Positions 45,512 through 54,842 of a DNA stretch of 64,000 bases are shown piece after piece; position 1 is the first letter of the stretch, and each line of letters starts with the position of its first letter. The notes under the pieces were generated by a model that saw only the letters and a list, made by a program, of their open reading frames with translations, did not search any database and was not told the origin of the DNA. Position numbers and translations under genes: made by a program. The stretch comes from Chitinophagaceae bacterium UBA1946 (GTDB lineage: Bacteria > Bacteroidota > Bacteroidia > Chitinophagales > Chitinophagaceae), in the NCBI GenBank assembly GCA_002336815.1, contig DDEU01000042.1, positions 18,243-82,242 of the forward strand, given 5' to 3'.

Positions 45512-46702
45512 TTATTTTAAATATTTTTCAATCTGGTTGTAAATCGCATGCACATTGTTTTCCCAGGAGTGAGACCTGGCAAAACGGATGCGGCCATTTC
45601 TATTTTCTTCCGTATTTTCTTTCAACGCTTTCTCCACTGCCGCATCGTATTCCTTCAATGATGAACAGAGATAAACATGATCGCTGAACAATTCCATCGT
45701 CTTTGTTCTGGTAGCGATCACCGGCTTACCAAGGGCAAGGTATTCATCCACTTTTCTTGGATAATTACCAATGGTGATCTCGTTCACCAGTTGCGGATTC
45801 AGGCACACATCCAGTGCACTCATGTATTCCGGCACTTTGTTTTTGGCGATACTACCGGTGAAGTATACGTTTTTTAGGCTGTGCAGTTGATGAGATGTAA
45901 ACACTTTGTCTTCAGGACCGATCAGCACAAAAGAATAGCTGGGTTTGCTTTTTGCCAGTTCATAGATAAGGTTTGCATCCAGGCGCATGCTGTTGATATC
46001 CCCGATATACCCGATCCTTGGTGATGGAATTTTTTTAAGATCAGCAGGAATACTGAAAGGGATCGCAGGATCATACGCCGATAAGTCGACTCCCTGCCCT
46101 ACGTCATTGCTTTGCTGATTAAAATTGGCAGCATACGCTGCCAGTTGTGGAGAATTGCAAACTACCAGGTCGCTCTTTCGAATAAGCTTTGGCTCCAGTC
46201 TTACAGCGTGCTTTTTCCAGTAGGCATAAGGCTGAACGTTGTCTCTCCTGTAATAAACAGACAACGCTGGTTTTAATATTTCTTTTGAATAGAAGCTGCG
46301 GTAAATATCATTGTCGATAAAATGCACCGGGTTTTGAAAGCCCAGTTCATCTGCTACTTTCTTAGTGTATTTAAAAATCTTCCGGTTGTTCGTTTTATTA
46401 AAAACATCAAACAAAAAGCCATCGGGCAGGCCATTGATGGACCATATGTAAAAAGGAAAATCAAGTACCCACAAATTTTTTGATACCTGCCTCAAAGGCT
46501 CCCGGTGTTTTTTCAATACCTGCAAACGCCTCCTTGTTTCTGCAGTAGGTTTGTTCCTGTACATGGTCATCATATCCAGTGGGCTGTTCACATACAATAC
46601 CCGGTTGTCCACCGCTATTTGTTTGGCAATATCAATGGCATTGGAGCCGATGGGAATGTCCCATGACTGGAGGCCGGTGATGATAAAATCTTTTCCTTTC
46701 AT
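45512..46702 (-). CDS. Glycosyltransferase of GT-B type
   Basis: 396 residues. The N-terminal half has the pattern of family 1/4 enzymes that begin with DFIITGLQSWDIPIGSNA; the C-terminal half contains IGYIGDINSMRLD, FVLIGPEDKV, YFTGSIAKNKVPEYM and the nucleotide-sugar site ITIGNYPRKVDEYLALGKPVIATRT. Cytoplasmic; its sugar cannot be told. Starts 2 bases after the stop of the polymerase gene. Confidence 0.88.
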   Translation of the reverse strand: MKGKDFIITGLQSWDIPIGSNAIDIAKQIAVDNRVLYVNSPLDMMTMYRNKPTAETRRRLQVLKKHREPLRQVSKNLWVLDFPFYIWSINGLPDGFLFDVFNKTNNRKIFKYTKKVADELGFQNPVHFIDNDIYRSFYSKEILKPALSVYYRRDNVQPYAYWKKHAVRLEPKLIRKSDLVVCNSPQLAAYAANFNQQSNDVGQGVDLSAYDPAIPFSIPADLKKIPSPRIGYIGDINSMRLDANLIYELAKSKPSYSFVLIGPEDKVFTSHQLHSLKNVYFTGSIAKNKVPEYMSALDVCLNPQLVNEITIGNYPRKVDEYLALGKPVIATRTKTMELFSDHVYLCSSLKEYDAAVEKALKENTEENRNGRIRFARSHSWENNVHAIYNQIEKYLK

Positions 46703-46704
46703 GA

Positions 46705-48189
46705 TTACTGAATTTTATTAGTTGAAGGCAATTCAATTGCTGCAGGCTGATCGAGTACCTCAGGGTGAAGCATCACTGCCATTGAAACGTAAAGGAGAAT
46801 CCCGGTAGGCATTCCGCCCAATACGGCGTTACCATAGGAAGCTACCATAACGCCCGCCATACCGGCAACCAGTGCACTCATTTTATATTTGAGCAAAGGA
46901 TCCCGGATCCTGAACATGATCTTATAAGACGCCCTTGCAAGACAATAAAAAAGAATGAATAAATGAAGTGATAGTCCAACAATACCTTCTTCTACCCAAA
47001 CCAACACATACCAGCTATCCGTTGCCACCTGCGACAAAAAAGCATTGGGCAAAAAACGCTGCGCCTTCACACCACCATGTCCAATACCACCACCAAAAGG
47101 TCTTGATGAAAGATAACGTTTGAGTATTTTCTGGTTGTCGAGCCGTACCTGCAAGGATGCATCATTGGGGTCAAAGGCGGTACGCATTCTCCTGATCTGG
47201 TCGTTGCCCTGGCCAATGCTGGTGAACCTGAAAAAAACAAATACCAGTGCAAGAATGGCGATGCCAAAGCCAAGCACTTTTATATTTTTACGCAATACAA
47301 AAAAGGTCATAAAACCGGCGAGTGGTACACTAATGGCGCCACGGGTACCGGATATGATCATCCCGTAAAAAGCAAGCAGCGCCACCGTTATAAAAAAATA
47401 CTTCTTCCATTTTACTGACTGTGACATAGAGTAGATGGTGAACACCACTGCTGCATATGCCTGTGTACCGCCAAACTGCCCGGCATCACTCAAAAAAGAG
47501 AACACCCGCAGCTTGCCAAACAACATATGCGTTTTATAATTCCCCTCGTTCATCCAGGCCTGCTCACCGGCATCCAGGCCAAATTTCAATTGCATGATGC
47601 CTTTTAATGTTGCCAGGATAGAAAATACACCCCATACGTACAAAAAGAAATCAAGCTTGCGATGGGAGTTAAAAAAAAGCAGTGTAAGTGGCACGAGTAA
47701 AAACATATACAGGGAAACACCACGACCTGAAAACCAGGCGGCCATGCTTCTTGCCTCGGGGTTTACCAGTTCAAACACAGAATAGCCAAACCAGAGTACC
47801 GACAGGAACAGGATATCCTTCTTTGCCGGCAACCAGTTGATACGTTGATCAAAACGGTTCATGAACAGGGCGAGGTAAGTTAGGATAAGGATGGCATCCA
47901 TGCCAAGCCCTACCTGTACGTCTTTCACATAACGGCCCATTCCGATCAATAAAAAACTCATCGCAATAGCGGTATATATTCCAATGATGGGATGAGCAAA
48001 AAGCAGGTATAGGTAAACCGTAGCAATAAAAAGTCCAATGAGCATGCCAACGCCCATGAGTTGCATTTTTGCAGCAATGCCGGCAAACACCGCAATGGCG
48101 ATGAGCAACAGCAACATATTACGGGGCTTCGCCAGGCTGGAAGAACCGGAGTATTGCTCAAATGGATGTATCGTATTTTCGATGATCAT
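46705..48189 (-). CDS. O-antigen ligase/polymerase family membrane protein (Wzy-like)
   Basis: 494 residues from ATG 48189, about twelve helices with a large periplasmic loop (about 330-390) containing SRPFGGGIGHGGVKA, the pattern of the Wzy_C / O-antigen ligase family. In a locus with a flippase and a Wzz-like protein it most likely polymerises the repeat unit in the periplasm. The frame extends to a TTG at 48219 overlapping the flippase gene, but ATG 48189 leaves a normal 10-base gap. Confidence 0.88.
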   Translation of the reverse strand: MIIENTIHPFEQYSGSSSLAKPRNMLLLLIAIAVFAGIAAKMQLMGVGMLIGLFIATVYLYLLFAHPIIGIYTAIAMSFLLIGMGRYVKDVQVGLGMDAILILTYLALFMNRFDQRINWLPAKKDILFLSVLWFGYSVFELVNPEARSMAAWFSGRGVSLYMFLLVPLTLLFFNSHRKLDFFLYVWGVFSILATLKGIMQLKFGLDAGEQAWMNEGNYKTHMLFGKLRVFSFLSDAGQFGGTQAYAAVVFTIYSMSQSVKWKKYFFITVALLAFYGMIISGTRGAISVPLAGFMTFFVLRKNIKVLGFGIAILALVFVFFRFTSIGQGNDQIRRMRTAFDPNDASLQVRLDNQKILKRYLSSRPFGGGIGHGGVKAQRFLPNAFLSQVATDSWYVLVWVEEGIVGLSLHLFILFYCLARASYKIMFRIRDPLLKYKMSALVAGMAGVMVASYGNAVLGGMPTGILLYVSMAVMLHPEVLDQPAAIELPSTNKIQ

Positions 48190-48199
48190 TGTATCGTTC

Positions 48200-49576
48200 C
48201 TACACTTTTGCAATTTCAACCCGCCGGTTGCCCGTGAGTTTGTGAAACATTGAGCGGTAAAATTTTATTCCTTCTGAAAATATTTCGCTGTATTGCAGGC
48301 TGAGTTCTTTGTTTAAGAATTTCATCCCGATCAAAATACCGGCGATGGTAAATAAGATGGATGACACCGCTACCAGTATCAGTGATTTAAAAAGAAACAC
48401 TGCTACCAGGTCGCCGGTGATATTGGCGATCACCATGATCAATACTTTCAATGCATTGATGCCGGGCTTATTGATACTGTCTAAGCCAATTCCGGTCATC
48501 CGGTCGATCGGCAATAACAAACCATATACAGAGAACACTCTTACAATGCTCACTGCATTAAAGCCGGTAACAGCATCGGTTTGCAGGTATTGTTTTCCGG
48601 CCAGGAACAACACGAAATAATCAGCGAATAAAAAAGTAAACCCGCTGATGAAAATAAACAGGTAGGTAAGTGCGCCTGAATAAGTATAGAACAATGCTTT
48701 TACCTCAGCCGTTTTACCATGCAGGCTTGCTTTCGACATTTTAGGAAAAGCGGTGGCAGCAAAACTCCGCAATGGTATCTGCTGTAATTCCGTAAGCTTT
48801 AACGGAATGCTGTACAGGGCAACGGCTGCGCTACCCAACGGACTCAGGCTGATGATAAGTGTATCTGCACTTCTCAGCAGGTTGGTGCCCACCAGGGTGA
48901 AGGTGGTATATTTTCCAAAATGAAATAAGGTATTGTTCGTTGCCCGTGATGCTTTCCGGATATATTTCAATCCATCCCATCCTGCGAATATGCTTACGAG
49001 TGAGGTAATGGCATTGATCAGCAGGTACACCCAAACAATTTGTAAGAGGCTCATGCTAAAAAAGAAAAAATTAACCAACAATACGATAAAGAAGCCGCCA
49101 CTGTTGATGGATTTAAGCGCCAGTATTTTTCCGTAGCTCCTGTCGGCCTGCAATACTACAAGGGCGTTGTTCCAGGGAAGGTTTAAAAATGCCAGCAAGG
49201 GATACCAGGTAAAAAACAACTGGTAGCCTGAATGCTGAATGGACTCGTGAAAAAACAAACTACACCCGGCGATCAGCAAGGCAATGATGATGGTTGCAAC
49301 TGATCCGATCAGCGCATTGGAACCCATGAGCTGGATGCGAAAAGATTCATCGGCACCAGAGAGGTACCTGATCAAGCCGGTGTTGGTAATGCCAAACCTG
49401 AACATTTCAATAAAAGACCCGGCGGCAATAAACAATACCCAATGGCCAAATAGCTCCACGCTTAAACTTCTTGCCAGCATGGCAAAACCAGCGATGCCAA
49501 AAAATGCGATCACAAGATTCCCTGCGAGGGAAAGAAAATTATCTTCCTGTATGATCTTGCGGATATTGGTTTTCAA
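48200..49576 (-). CDS. Wzx-like polysaccharide flippase
   Basis: 458 residues, twelve to fourteen helices, MATE/MOP-like flippase (N-terminal NLVIAFFGIAGFAMLARSLSVELFG is typical of the polysaccharide synthesis family). Moves the undecaprenyl-linked repeat unit to the periplasmic face. No ATG is available near the N-terminus; TTG at 49576 is the best start (KTNIRKIIQEDN follows). Confidence 0.9.
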   Translation of the reverse strand: MKTNIRKIIQEDNFLSLAGNLVIAFFGIAGFAMLARSLSVELFGHWVLFIAAGSFIEMFRFGITNTGLIRYLSGADESFRIQLMGSNALIGSVATIIIALLIAGCSLFFHESIQHSGYQLFFTWYPLLAFLNLPWNNALVVLQADRSYGKILALKSINSGGFFIVLLVNFFFFSMSLLQIVWVYLLINAITSLVSIFAGWDGLKYIRKASRATNNTLFHFGKYTTFTLVGTNLLRSADTLIISLSPLGSAAVALYSIPLKLTELQQIPLRSFAATAFPKMSKASLHGKTAEVKALFYTYSGALTYLFIFISGFTFLFADYFVLFLAGKQYLQTDAVTGFNAVSIVRVFSVYGLLLPIDRMTGIGLDSINKPGINALKVLIMVIANITGDLVAVFLFKSLILVAVSSILFTIAGILIGMKFLNKELSLQYSEIFSEGIKFYRSMFHKLTGNRRVEIAKV

Positions 49577-49588
49577 CGGTACTGGTTT

Positions 49589-51979
49589 TTAAAGTTGATT
49601 TTTTGAAAAGAATTGAAACCGGAAAAAGTTTTTTATGTACTTCCGGAAACTGTTCGATTTCTTTGGCAGGTCGCCGATCACCGCTTCTGCTTCCTTCAAC
49701 TCCACGCCATTAACAATGAACTGCATCCTGTTGCCGGCCAGTGGCAGCAGTTGATTCAGTGCTTCCTGGTCAGCCTCTGTCCATAACCTGTTGGCCCTGC
49801 AAACCAAAACAGATAAGGCAGCGCTGGCAACCAGTTCACCGGGGTAGTTGTTAAAGATGAGGGCCGGGATCTCTATCAATACATAATCCGGCACAAAAGA
49901 AAGGCTGATATTGTTCTGCCCAAGAATATCCGTATAATCAGCAGCTGTATAAAAATGTTCGTTGATAGTATAAGTGACATAAGTGCCTGGTTGCAGGTAA
50001 CCGGCAGCGTTAGCTAAGAAAGGATTCTTTACATCAATCCTCGGATCTGGGTAACCCAGTAACCTGTTAAGGATCGGGAACCTTCCTGTTGGCATCACAG
50101 GTTGCTGGGAAGAAGAATAGTTCAATACCAATACTTTCTTTCCCTGCTGTGCCATTTGCCGGGCAATGTTGCCACACAAAACAGACTTCCCTTCCTTTGT
50201 ATTGGTACTGATGAACAAAATTGTTTTTGTTCCGGCGCCTTCATGGGTTGAGTGAACGAACTGCAGTATATTCTGTGAAGTGATCTCCTTCAGCCGATTT
50301 TGCACAAATGCCAAATTCACTGCACCGGGATTCAGCATGATCTTTGGCAACATTCCCAATGAGGGCAAGCCAAGTAAACGGGCAGCTTTTTTACTGTTCT
50401 TCAGGGTGTCATCCAGGTACTCCATGGCCAGTATCACACCCAACACAAGGATAAAACCAACCAGTGCTCCGGCAACAACCAGTACCGCCCTTTTGGTGGG
50501 CATTGATTGCAGCGGGTAGTAGGGAGGATCAACCGCTTTCAGGTTAGAGGTAAGTTCATTGTCCTGCAACTTTAACTTGGCAAGATTCAAGCCATGCAGT
50601 ATTTCCAGGTAACCCTGTTCGCTTACAAATATTTCTCTTTCGATCTTTTTGATATTGGCGCCGGCGGGTGCATACACTGCATATTGCTGCTGGAAATCTT
50701 TGTTGCGCTGGTCCATCACCCGGATCTTTGCCTTGAGATTTTCAGATTCTGCCACATTGCTGATCCATTGATTGAGCGTAGTGCTGATCGGTAAACCCTC
50801 TACCGAATTTTGATAATGATACAGATCACCCACAGTTTTTTTAATCTCATTCTGCAGCGCTTCCGATTGCCTTTTCAGGCTTTCAATTTTTTGAAGTCCT
50901 GCAGGATTTTGTTCTGCTTCTGCAGATGCAATTTCGAAATTCACATCCCCGAGTTGTTTTCTTTTCTCGAGTACACTGTTACTTTTTAACTGGACAAGCT
51001 GCTGGATATCCAGCTTTTCTTCCAGCTTACGGGTAGCAGCTTCTGTACCGGCCAACTGTGCTTTTTTGTTGTTGTAATCTACTTCCATATCCTCTTTCAC
51101 TACTGCTACCGCCTTACTCTGTTCGTAGTAGTTGATGATATTATTGGATTTATTAAAATTGAGCAGTTGATCTTCCGCCTTTTTTAATTGCATATTGGCC
51201 TGCACCAGTTGTCCTTCGAAATATTTTACTACCGCATCAGACCTGTTCTCTTTGATGTTCTTGTAATTTTTGATGCACACTTCATTGAAGATCACCAGTG
51301 TTTGCTGGCAGATGCCCGGATCATTCACTTCGTATGTAAGTTTGATCAGGTCACTACTGTTAAGCCTTTCAGCCTTGATAGATGATATCGCTTTAATAGA
51401 ATAATGTTCATCCTCGAAGTTGAGTAATTTGTAAACGAAATTGGTGTCGTTGCTTTTCATTAAAGCTGTCAGATTTTCCACGGTTTTTTCATAATCGGCC
51501 TTATTAATAGAAGCCGGAAATAGATTTGCATTGGCAGTGGTATCAGCAAAACTAAATGCCGCAGCATTGGTACTGTCTGCCGCAGAATCTGTGCTGCCAT
51601 GGGCAACATAGGCGTAGAGATAAGCCGGGATCTTCGCCTTAAAAGCGGTGTATAATTTAGGAGAAATGTATTTGGGATCAGCTTGTGTAAGCAACAGGTG
51701 CTGACTCAGCAAACGAATGGCCACTTCTTCCTGGGTTTCCCTCGACTTAATGATATTGATGAGGTTGTCAAATGCAGTATTGGTAGCAAAATAATTAAAG
51801 GACTTTTCCATTTCGATGGAAGATCCGGAGGCAAGGCCGGTATATAAAACGGTGCCGGAGGTATAGCTTAGCTTTGGTTCCTTGGTAAGCACTATTATCA
51901 ACGATGCAAACAGCAGGGGCGCAACGATCAGCAGTATCTTATGCTTCAATATCAGTCGTATCAGCGCTACTAATTTCAT
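49589..51979 (-). CDS. Wzz/GumC-like chain-length protein with degenerate BY-kinase domain
   Basis: 796 residues: N-terminal helix (about 15-32), long periplasmic coiled coil with a GNVR-like middle (about 60-490), second helix (about 505-525) and a C-terminal P-loop-like domain. The Walker A-like STNTKEGKS (near 596) keeps GKS, but the Walker A' reads VLVLNYSS (no aspartate) and the Walker B VLIEIPA has Glu for Asp. The C-terminus has one Tyr, not a cluster. It therefore looks like a copolymerase whose tyrosine kinase activity is lost. Starts inside the TAATG overlap with the TolC-like gene. Confidence 0.88.
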   Translation of the reverse strand: MKLVALIRLILKHKILLIVAPLLFASLIIVLTKEPKLSYTSGTVLYTGLASGSSIEMEKSFNYFATNTAFDNLINIIKSRETQEEVAIRLLSQHLLLTQADPKYISPKLYTAFKAKIPAYLYAYVAHGSTDSAADSTNAAAFSFADTTANANLFPASINKADYEKTVENLTALMKSNDTNFVYKLLNFEDEHYSIKAISSIKAERLNSSDLIKLTYEVNDPGICQQTLVIFNEVCIKNYKNIKENRSDAVVKYFEGQLVQANMQLKKAEDQLLNFNKSNNIINYYEQSKAVAVVKEDMEVDYNNKKAQLAGTEAATRKLEEKLDIQQLVQLKSNSVLEKRKQLGDVNFEIASAEAEQNPAGLQKIESLKRQSEALQNEIKKTVGDLYHYQNSVEGLPISTTLNQWISNVAESENLKAKIRVMDQRNKDFQQQYAVYAPAGANIKKIEREIFVSEQGYLEILHGLNLAKLKLQDNELTSNLKAVDPPYYPLQSMPTKRAVLVVAGALVGFILVLGVILAMEYLDDTLKNSKKAARLLGLPSLGMLPKIMLNPGAVNLAFVQNRLKEITSQNILQFVHSTHEGAGTKTILFISTNTKEGKSVLCGNIARQMAQQGKKVLVLNYSSSQQPVMPTGRFPILNRLLGYPDPRIDVKNPFLANAAGYLQPGTYVTYTINEHFYTAADYTDILGQNNISLSFVPDYVLIEIPALIFNNYPGELVASAALSVLVCRANRLWTEADQEALNQLLPLAGNRMQFIVNGVELKEAEAVIGDLPKKSNSFRKYIKNFFRFQFFSKNQL

Positions 51980-52749
51980 TATTGATTATTGACCGGGTTT
52001 TTAAATGAAAAGCCAACGATCTCTTCCAGTATCATTTTGGCCACGATAAAATCTGACTTCGCCATTTCATATTCCGTTTTTATCCTCGAGGTCATGTCAG
52101 AGAGACGAACATATTCAGCAGTCGGGATCACGCCATTCCTGAATTCCTTTTCCACCATTTCGTAATTGACAGTGGCGCTGCCCAGGTTTTGCGATTTGAT
52201 GCTGAGTATCTTTTGCTTGAGCAACACTTCTTCATATTGTTTGATCACGATCTGCCGCACTTCATTCTGCTGCGCCTGCTGCAAACTTTTAGCCTGTTCT
52301 ACCTCTGCTTTGGCCTGCCTTATCTGTACCTTCCTGTTCACCACATCAAACACCGGCAATTTTATATACAGGCCAATACCATAATTGAATTGTTTATTGG
52401 TAACCGTTTGAAGGGTGGTAGACTGAGAGTTGGCGGTAGAAGAAAAATTATCAAAAGTGCCATACCGTGTATCTGCCTGTAAGCCCAGATTTCTTAACCA
52501 GTAATTCTGCTGGGTCTTTAAATTTTCTCTCTTGGCAACTATTTCCTGGGCCCTGTAACCCACCATGGCGTTGTGTTTAACGGCCGAGTCGATCAGTTGC
52601 AGCAATGGCGGAAAATCCGGATCTGCCAGAGTGACCGATGAATCCACCGGTTGCCTGCTGATGCCTGCACCGGCAGTTTGGGCTGGAGCCGTATGGCACA
52701 TACTTACCAGCAGGATACCCGTAAACGTTATTATAAAAATCTTTTTCAT
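51979..52749 (-). CDS. Half-length TolC family protein
   Basis: 256 residues with a signal peptide (to APAQ). It holds only one TolC-type repeat (helices about 70-115 and 150-245, joined by the FNYGIGLYIKLPVFDV beta segment), whereas full TolC proteins have two repeats in more than 400 residues. A functional pore would need six copies instead of three, if it forms a pore. It overlaps the chain-length gene by one base, so it is probably the outer-membrane partner of that protein in polymer export. Confidence 0.82.
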   Translation of the reverse strand: MKKIFIITFTGILLVSMCHTAPAQTAGAGISRQPVDSSVTLADPDFPPLLQLIDSAVKHNAMVGYRAQEIVAKRENLKTQQNYWLRNLGLQADTRYGTFDNFSSTANSQSTTLQTVTNKQFNYGIGLYIKLPVFDVVNRKVQIRQAKAEVEQAKSLQQAQQNEVRQIVIKQYEEVLLKQKILSIKSQNLGSATVNYEMVEKEFRNGVIPTAEYVRLSDMTSRIKTEYEMAKSDFIVAKMILEEIVGFSFKNPVNNQ

Positions 52750-52773
52750 TTTTGTGATTGTACCTGGAGTTGA

Positions 52774-53973
52774 TTAAACAGAACCTTTTTGTAACAAAGC
52801 GGGGATGGTGCGTAGAATGAGTTTGATGTCGTACCAAAAAGAAAAATTATTTCCTTCAAAGTGATCGGCGTATTCGTTATCAAGGCGCTTTCTCTCTTCT
52901 TCACTCATGTTGCCACCCTTACCCCTCAGTTCTACCTGCCACAACCCGGTGATACCGGCCGGCGCCAGGAATCTTTTTGATAAAGTATCCACGGTAAGCA
53001 ACTCTGCTTCGTACACCGGTAATGGCCGGTTGCCTACAATTGACATATCACCTTTTAGTACATTGATCAACTGCGGCAGTTCGTCAATACTGGTATTCCT
53101 GATAAACTTACCCACCCTTGTGATACGGGGGTCATCAACAATTTTTACAAAAGTGGAATTGTTCCTGGCGCTTTCATTTTTTTGAACATTGTACCAATAA
53201 TCACACACTTCATGTGTATCGATGTACATCACCGGTGAGCATGTTTGCCCTTCCGGCAATTGCAAACAGCGGGGGCAGGGCTTATTTAAAATACCTTCTT
53301 CTTTTACAGTTGATTTGTTGTATTGATTTTTTTCCTTTGCCAGTTTTTTCAGCAGGTCGTCGGAGCCGGTACGCATAGAGCGGAGCTTGTAAAAATCAAA
53401 TGTTTTGCGGCCCACTCTTTTGGCGATATAATACACTTTGCCTTTTGACTCCAGCCGGATGGCCAATATTACCAGCAGCAGTAAAGGCGATGCCAGCAAC
53501 AGTGCAAAAGAAGCCACTGCAATATCAAAAATGCGTTTTGAAAGCGGCATCCTGTAAGCAACGGATGAACGGCCGGCAGGAAGCGCCGGGCCTGAACCCT
53601 TTCTAAATCCACAAAGGAATTTCACCCTTGCAATAAAATCATCCGGCAACCCGTCTGATGTTACAAAAAAATCATCTACTTTTTTTACAAAGGCGCTTTT
53701 GAATACCTCGGCACTGAAATCTTTTGCCAGTAAAATAAAAGGTATGCCATTGTAGATGGTGCGTTGCCTGATCCAGTCGAATAAATGCAGGCCGTTCTGT
53801 CCTGTTAAATGATAATCGCAAATAATCGCATCGGGCTGCTTGCTCGAATTAAGATAATTCACCGCCAGCAAATTATTTTCCAGGATAGTAAGTGATAATT
53901 TTTCCTTTTGTTTTAAAGGATCAAAATATTCCGGCGCATTACCGATATAAAGAATGTTGATACAGCGTTCCAT
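52774..53973 (-). CDS. Receiver-like domain fused to initiating sugar transferase
   Basis: 399 residues. Residues 1-120 have the receiver fold with Asp53 (IICDYHLTG) at the phospho-acceptor site, but the usual N-terminal acidic pair is GN and the conserved Lys position (DDFFVTS) is not Lys. Residues 142-395 are a polyprenyl-phosphate sugar-1-P transferase: membrane helix (about 150-172), KLRSMRTGS, catalytic-type DE in TSIDELPQ (297-298), VGNRPLP. A 60-residue insert (about 215-275) carries CPRC, C245 and C257, a possible metal site. It replaces the four-helix N-part of WbaP-type enzymes by a receiver-like domain. First sugar-adding step of the polysaccharide. Confidence 0.9.
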   Translation of the reverse strand: MERCINILYIGNAPEYFDPLKQKEKLSLTILENNLLAVNYLNSSKQPDAIICDYHLTGQNGLHLFDWIRQRTIYNGIPFILLAKDFSAEVFKSAFVKKVDDFFVTSDGLPDDFIARVKFLCGFRKGSGPALPAGRSSVAYRMPLSKRIFDIAVASFALLLASPLLLLVILAIRLESKGKVYYIAKRVGRKTFDFYKLRSMRTGSDDLLKKLAKEKNQYNKSTVKEEGILNKPCPRCLQLPEGQTCSPVMYIDTHEVCDYWYNVQKNESARNNSTFVKIVDDPRITRVGKFIRNTSIDELPQLINVLKGDMSIVGNRPLPVYEAELLTVDTLSKRFLAPAGITGLWQVELRGKGGNMSEEERKRLDNEYADHFEGNNFSFWYDIKLILRTIPALLQKGSV

Positions 53974-54020
53974 TTGAGTGTATTGGATATTGAATGTGAT
54001 CAGGCTTATTTAAAAAAAGA

Positions 54021-54407
54021 CTACCAGGCGAGTGCAAAGTGAATGGGTGATAGATTCTTTTTCACCAGTTCTTCCAGCTCTTCGGGGTTGAATGGTTTGG
54101 TGAGATAATCCTGCGCACCCAGCCTGTAGCATTTAATGCGCTCCTTGCTTTCTGCCCTTGCGGAAAGCATGATGAACGGCGTATGCTTTGTAAAGCCCCG
54201 CTGGCGCACTTTTGTAAGAAATTCAAATCCATCCATATTGGGCATCTGGATATCGCTGATGATCAGGTCGGGTAAATTGCTTTCGAGCCATACAAGCGCA
54301 TCTTCGCCACTGTTAATGGTTACAACATCATATTCCTGCGACAGGAAATTTTCAAGTAAGAGGCAGATGCTCATTTCATCATCCACCACCAGTATTTTCT
54401 TTTTCAT
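54021..54407 (-). CDS. Stand-alone response regulator receiver
   Basis: 128 residues, receiver only. All key residues are present: Asp9/Asp10, phospho-acceptor Asp52 (LIISDIQMPNMDG), Ser in MLSAR and Lys104 (LTKPF). No output domain. It lies between the HPt gene (11 bases) and the sugar transferase gene (47 bases) on the same strand, so it probably works as a shuttle or docking protein in the phosphorelay of this locus. Confidence 0.94.
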   Translation of the reverse strand: MKKKILVVDDEMSICLLLENFLSQEYDVVTINSGEDALVWLESNLPDLIISDIQMPNMDGFEFLTKVRQRGFTKHTPFIMLSARAESKERIKCYRLGAQDYLTKPFNPEELEELVKKNLSPIHFALAW

Positions 54408-54418
54408 AGTTGGAGTTT

Positions 54419-54799
54419 TTATTGGTACAGGTAATTCCTGGTCATTTGTGTTACGATCTGGCTGGTTATTTTGTCAAGCTTATCGATCTTTTGTTCCAGC
54501 TCAATGCCTGCAGCGCCTTCACCAGCAAGTACTTCGATCTGCCGCATGTCTTTTTCCATTTTTACCACTGCATAATAACTAAGGGTTGATTTGATGCGGT
54601 GCGCCAGTTTTTTTACTTCCGGCAAATTTCCCTGGCTGTAAGCTGATTTGATCTCTTCCACTGAGGCAGGCACATTGCTGATGAATACCTGGAGCATTTT
54701 TTTTACCTGCTCCTGGTTGCCCCTGCAGAATTTTTCGATCATGCACAGGTCGTATAATTTTTCTGTTTCTGTTGAAATAATATTGTTTTCTGTTTGCAT
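54419..54799 (-). CDS. HPt phosphotransfer protein
   Basis: 126 residues, a four-helix HPt domain. The phospho-accepting histidine is His67 in KKLAHRIKSTLSYY. Passes phosphoryl groups between receivers, here plausibly the receivers at 54021 and 57245 and the REC of the hybrid kinase 20 kb away. Direct partners are inferred from position only. Confidence 0.9.
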   Translation of the reverse strand: MQTENNIISTETEKLYDLCMIEKFCRGNQEQVKKMLQVFISNVPASVEEIKSAYSQGNLPEVKKLAHRIKSTLSYYAVVKMEKDMRQIEVLAGEGAAGIELEQKIDKLDKITSQIVTQMTRNYLYQ

Positions 54800-54842
54800 T
54801 GTATACGTTTTATAAATGACGGTTACGGTGGCTGTTAACTAA

